Positions 62,394 through 64,000 of a stretch of DNA of 64,000 nt are shown piece by piece. The position numbers were made by a program, and so were the translations under genes. The notes under the pieces were generated by a model. It ran no database searches and was not told where the DNA came from. It saw only the letters and a list, made by a program, of their open reading frames with translations. Origin of the DNA: Salinigranum marinum (GTDB lineage Archaea > Halobacteriota > Halobacteria > Halobacteriales > Haloferacaceae); the NCBI RefSeq assembly GCF_024228675.1, contig NZ_CP100461.1, positions 3,938,754 through 4,002,753 on the forward strand. The letters run 5' to 3'. Positions within the stretch are counted from its first letter, which is position 1; each line of letters begins with the position of its first letter.

Positions 62394-62861
62394 ATGGACA
62401 TTCAACTCCCAGCCGTCGGGCCTGGGGTCGAGACCGACGACGAACCCGAAGAAGAACTCCCCCCGGCGACGGTCGAGTACCTCGACTACCGGGTCGTCCA
62501 ACAGCAGGGATGGGACATCGACGACGACGACCTCTTCGAGAAAGCGGCCGCGGCCGACCTCGACGAGCGCCACTACGGCGTCATGGAGGCCCCGATGAAG
62601 GAGTCGCTGCTCCGGTCGGCCGAGGACCACGGCCTCAAGTGGCCGTTCCAGTGCCGGTCGGGGACGTGTGCGATGTGCGCCGGCGTCCTCAAAGGTGGCG
62701 AGGCAGAGATGGACATGAACCTCTTCCTCGAGGACCACGAGGTCGAGGAGATGGACCTCCGGTTGACCTGTACCTGTCAGCCCGAGAGCGACACGGTGCA
62801 GGTCGTCTTCAACGCCATCCAGATGGAGTACGTCCGGGACATCGCACAGAATCGTGGCTGA
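62394..62861 (+). CDS. 2Fe-2S ferredoxin, copy 2
   Basis: This 155-residue plant-type ferredoxin has C87, C92, C95 and C126 (CRSGTCAMC and LTCTC) and the same acidic insert, VEYLDYRV...[14 protein letters not shown], as the copy at 48718. The N-terminal 20 residues and the helix after the insert differ most. ATAAATAAATACC lies about 30 bases upstream. A likely electron partner for the nearby AOR, by proximity. Confidence 0.92.
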   Translation: MDIQLPAVGPGVETDDEPEEELPPATVEYLDYRVVQQQGWDIDDDDLFEKAAAADLDERHYGVMEAPMKESLLRSAEDHGLKWPFQCRSGTCAMCAGVLKGGEAEMDMNLFLEDHEVEEMDLRLTCTCQPESDTVQVVFNAIQMEYVRDIAQNRG

Positions 62862-62977
62862 GGCGGTCCACGACGGGGTGCGAAGCAGACCCGCCCGCGA
62901 ACGTCGGCGGGACCGGACAAGGTAACGAACGATCACGAAAGACTTACTGTCGATGCCCTACTCAGCCCTGACGCATC

Positions 62978-63274
62978 ATGAGCGAAGCCATGACCGATTT
63001 CCTGATCCTGCGCGACCTCGACGAGCCGATCAGCCACGACGATCTCGACGCCGCGGCCGCACAGTCGGGGGAGACGCTCGACGAACTGCGCGGCGAGGGC
63101 GTCGACATCCGTTGGGTCGACTCGGAGGTCCTCACGAACGACGCCGACCAGGTCGTCGGCACGTTCTGTCACTACCAGGCCGAGAGCGAAGACGCCGTGT
63201 ACGAACACGCCGACCGCGCCGGACTGCCGGCGACGAAGGTGACGCGTCGCGGGGACCCCTTAGAGGGCGAGTGA
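62978..63274 (+). CDS. DUF4242 protein
   Basis: This 98-residue ferredoxin-like-fold protein has MTDFLILRDLDEPISHDDLD, VDIRWVDSEVL and CHYQAESEDAVYEHADRAGL, then PATKVTRR, as in DUF4242 (SCO4226-like nickel-binding) proteins. ATG 62990 is an alternative start. The function is unknown in archaea. Confidence 0.75.
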   Translation: MSEAMTDFLILRDLDEPISHDDLDAAAAQSGETLDELRGEGVDIRWVDSEVLTNDADQVVGTFCHYQAESEDAVYEHADRAGLPATKVTRRGDPLEGE

Positions 63275-63299
63275 CGCGGACGACGAACGAGGAGACGGC

Positions 63300-64000
63300 G
63301 TGACCCGCCCGCGTCCGTGGTCGGGGCTGCGACGCCGGACGCGGTTCCGGTACTACTTCGGACTCTACCACTGGCGAGAGCGTGGTGCCCGGATCGCATA
63401 CGGACTGCTCGCGCTCGTTCTCGCGGCTCGTCTCCGCTCGACGGCGTCGATCCGGGAGCGGGTGCTGGCGGTACTCGTCGCCGCGTGGGGCGTCGACACC
63501 GGCTGGGACGCCGCCGCACGGCTCTTCTCTCCGCCGCCGTGGCACGTCGACACCCAAAAGTACCAGCGCCTCGCGGCACACCTCCCGCTCGACGACGCCG
63601 ACCGGGTCGTCGACGTCGGCTGCGGGACCGGCCGGTCGCTCGTGGGGCTCGCTCCCGCTGTCGGCGACGCACGCGTCGTCGGTCTCGACGTCTTCGACGA
63701 CCGCGTCATCCTCGGCAACGCGCCGGGACTCGCCCGGCGCAACGCCGCCGCGGCCGGCCTCGACTGCGAGGTGGTCCGCGGCGACGCCGCGAGTTTACCC
63801 CTCGCCGACGGATCGGTCGACGTGCTCACCGCCTGCCGCGTCCTCCACGACCTCCCCGCCGCCGCGGCCGCGTCGGCGCTCGCCGACGCCCGTCGCGTCT
63901 GCGAGCCGGACGGCACGTTCGGCCTGCTCGAACTCCCGCTCCCGCACGACGACGACGCGGAGCCCGTGCCGTACTGGCGGGAGTTGGTCTCCGAGGCGGG
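63300..64000 (+). CDS. Class I SAM methyltransferase, 3' end outside window
   Basis: From GTG 63300 the frame stays open to the window end (233 codons). An N-terminal hydrophobic segment (YGLLALVLAARL, about 38-49) precedes the SAM-binding motif I VVDVGCGTGRSLVGLAP, motif II VVGLDVFDD and the post-motif GDAASLPLADGSVDVLTAC. The small-molecule methyltransferase fold is clear; the substrate is unknown. GAGGAGA lies before the start. Confidence 0.85.
   Translation, partial: MTRPRPWSGLRRRTRFRYYFGLYHWRERGARIAYGLLALVLAARLRSTASIRERVLAVLVAAWGVDTGWDAAARLFSPPPWHVDTQKYQRLAAHLPLDDADRVVDVGCGTGRSLVGLAPAVGDARVVGLDVFDDRVILGNAPGLARRNAAAAGLDCEVVRGDAASLPLADGSVDVLTACRVLHDLPAAAAASALADARRVCEPDGTFGLLELPLPHDDDAEPVPYWRELVSEA

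Overview
The window is about 68% GC and comes from a haloarchaeon (class Halobacteria). Its proteins are acidic, many genes start within a few bases of a predicted transcript start about 27 bases after a TTTAWA-type TATA box, and it carries archaeal r-proteins (S4e, L32e, L19e), HMG-CoA reductase, a Bat-type HTH regulator, a Tat lipoprotein and a halobacterial 2Fe-2S ferredoxin type. Genus cannot be set from the sequence alone.

Layout. 1-24 kb is housekeeping and mixed genes: the 3' part of polyphosphate kinase, a fused nuoCD standing alone, a Bat-type regulator, isoaspartyl peptidase, isocitrate dehydrogenase, a sugar nucleotidyltransferase, ADP-ribosylglycohydrolase, paired membrane proteins, HMG-CoA reductase, an amidohydrolase, pyrF, a J-domain protein, a GTPBP1-type GTPase, an mch operon, a YihY-type membrane protein and small zinc-ribbon proteins. 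Gaps at about 1.8, 13.8 and 22 kb hold copies of a palindromic dispersed repeat. 24.2-26 kb carries a cold-shock protein and tRNA-Gly(GCC), with two partial copies of the tRNA 3' end behind it. 26.2-40.7 kb is the S10/spc ribosomal operon, from a SPOUT-family protein through rpl3 to secY, with rnp1 embedded and most genes overlapping by 1-4 bases.

41-63 kb is accessory in character. It holds five proteins of the NMT1/THI5-like periplasmic-binding-protein fold, of which only one has an export signal. One is a DNA-binding fusion (HTH plus binding domain) heading an ATPase-permease operon. One is a Tat lipoprotein with a second permease, facing that operon. Three signal-less ones form a tight operon with no permease, divergent from a cupin gene and separated from it by a perfect 13-base palindrome. 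Next to them lie a tungsten-type aldehyde ferredoxin oxidoreductase and a VOC protein. The same stretch has a quinoprotein alcohol dehydrogenase with the lanthanide-type Asp-Tyr-Asp motif and no signal peptide, a CDC48-like AAA ATPase with an altered first Walker B, two related 2Fe-2S ferredoxins and two related Ca2+/cation exchanger-like proteins. My inference is that this region imports a small (perhaps heterocyclic or organic acid) compound, senses it with related binding domains outside and inside the cell, and oxidises it; substrate and membership are unproven. The window ends inside a methyltransferase gene.
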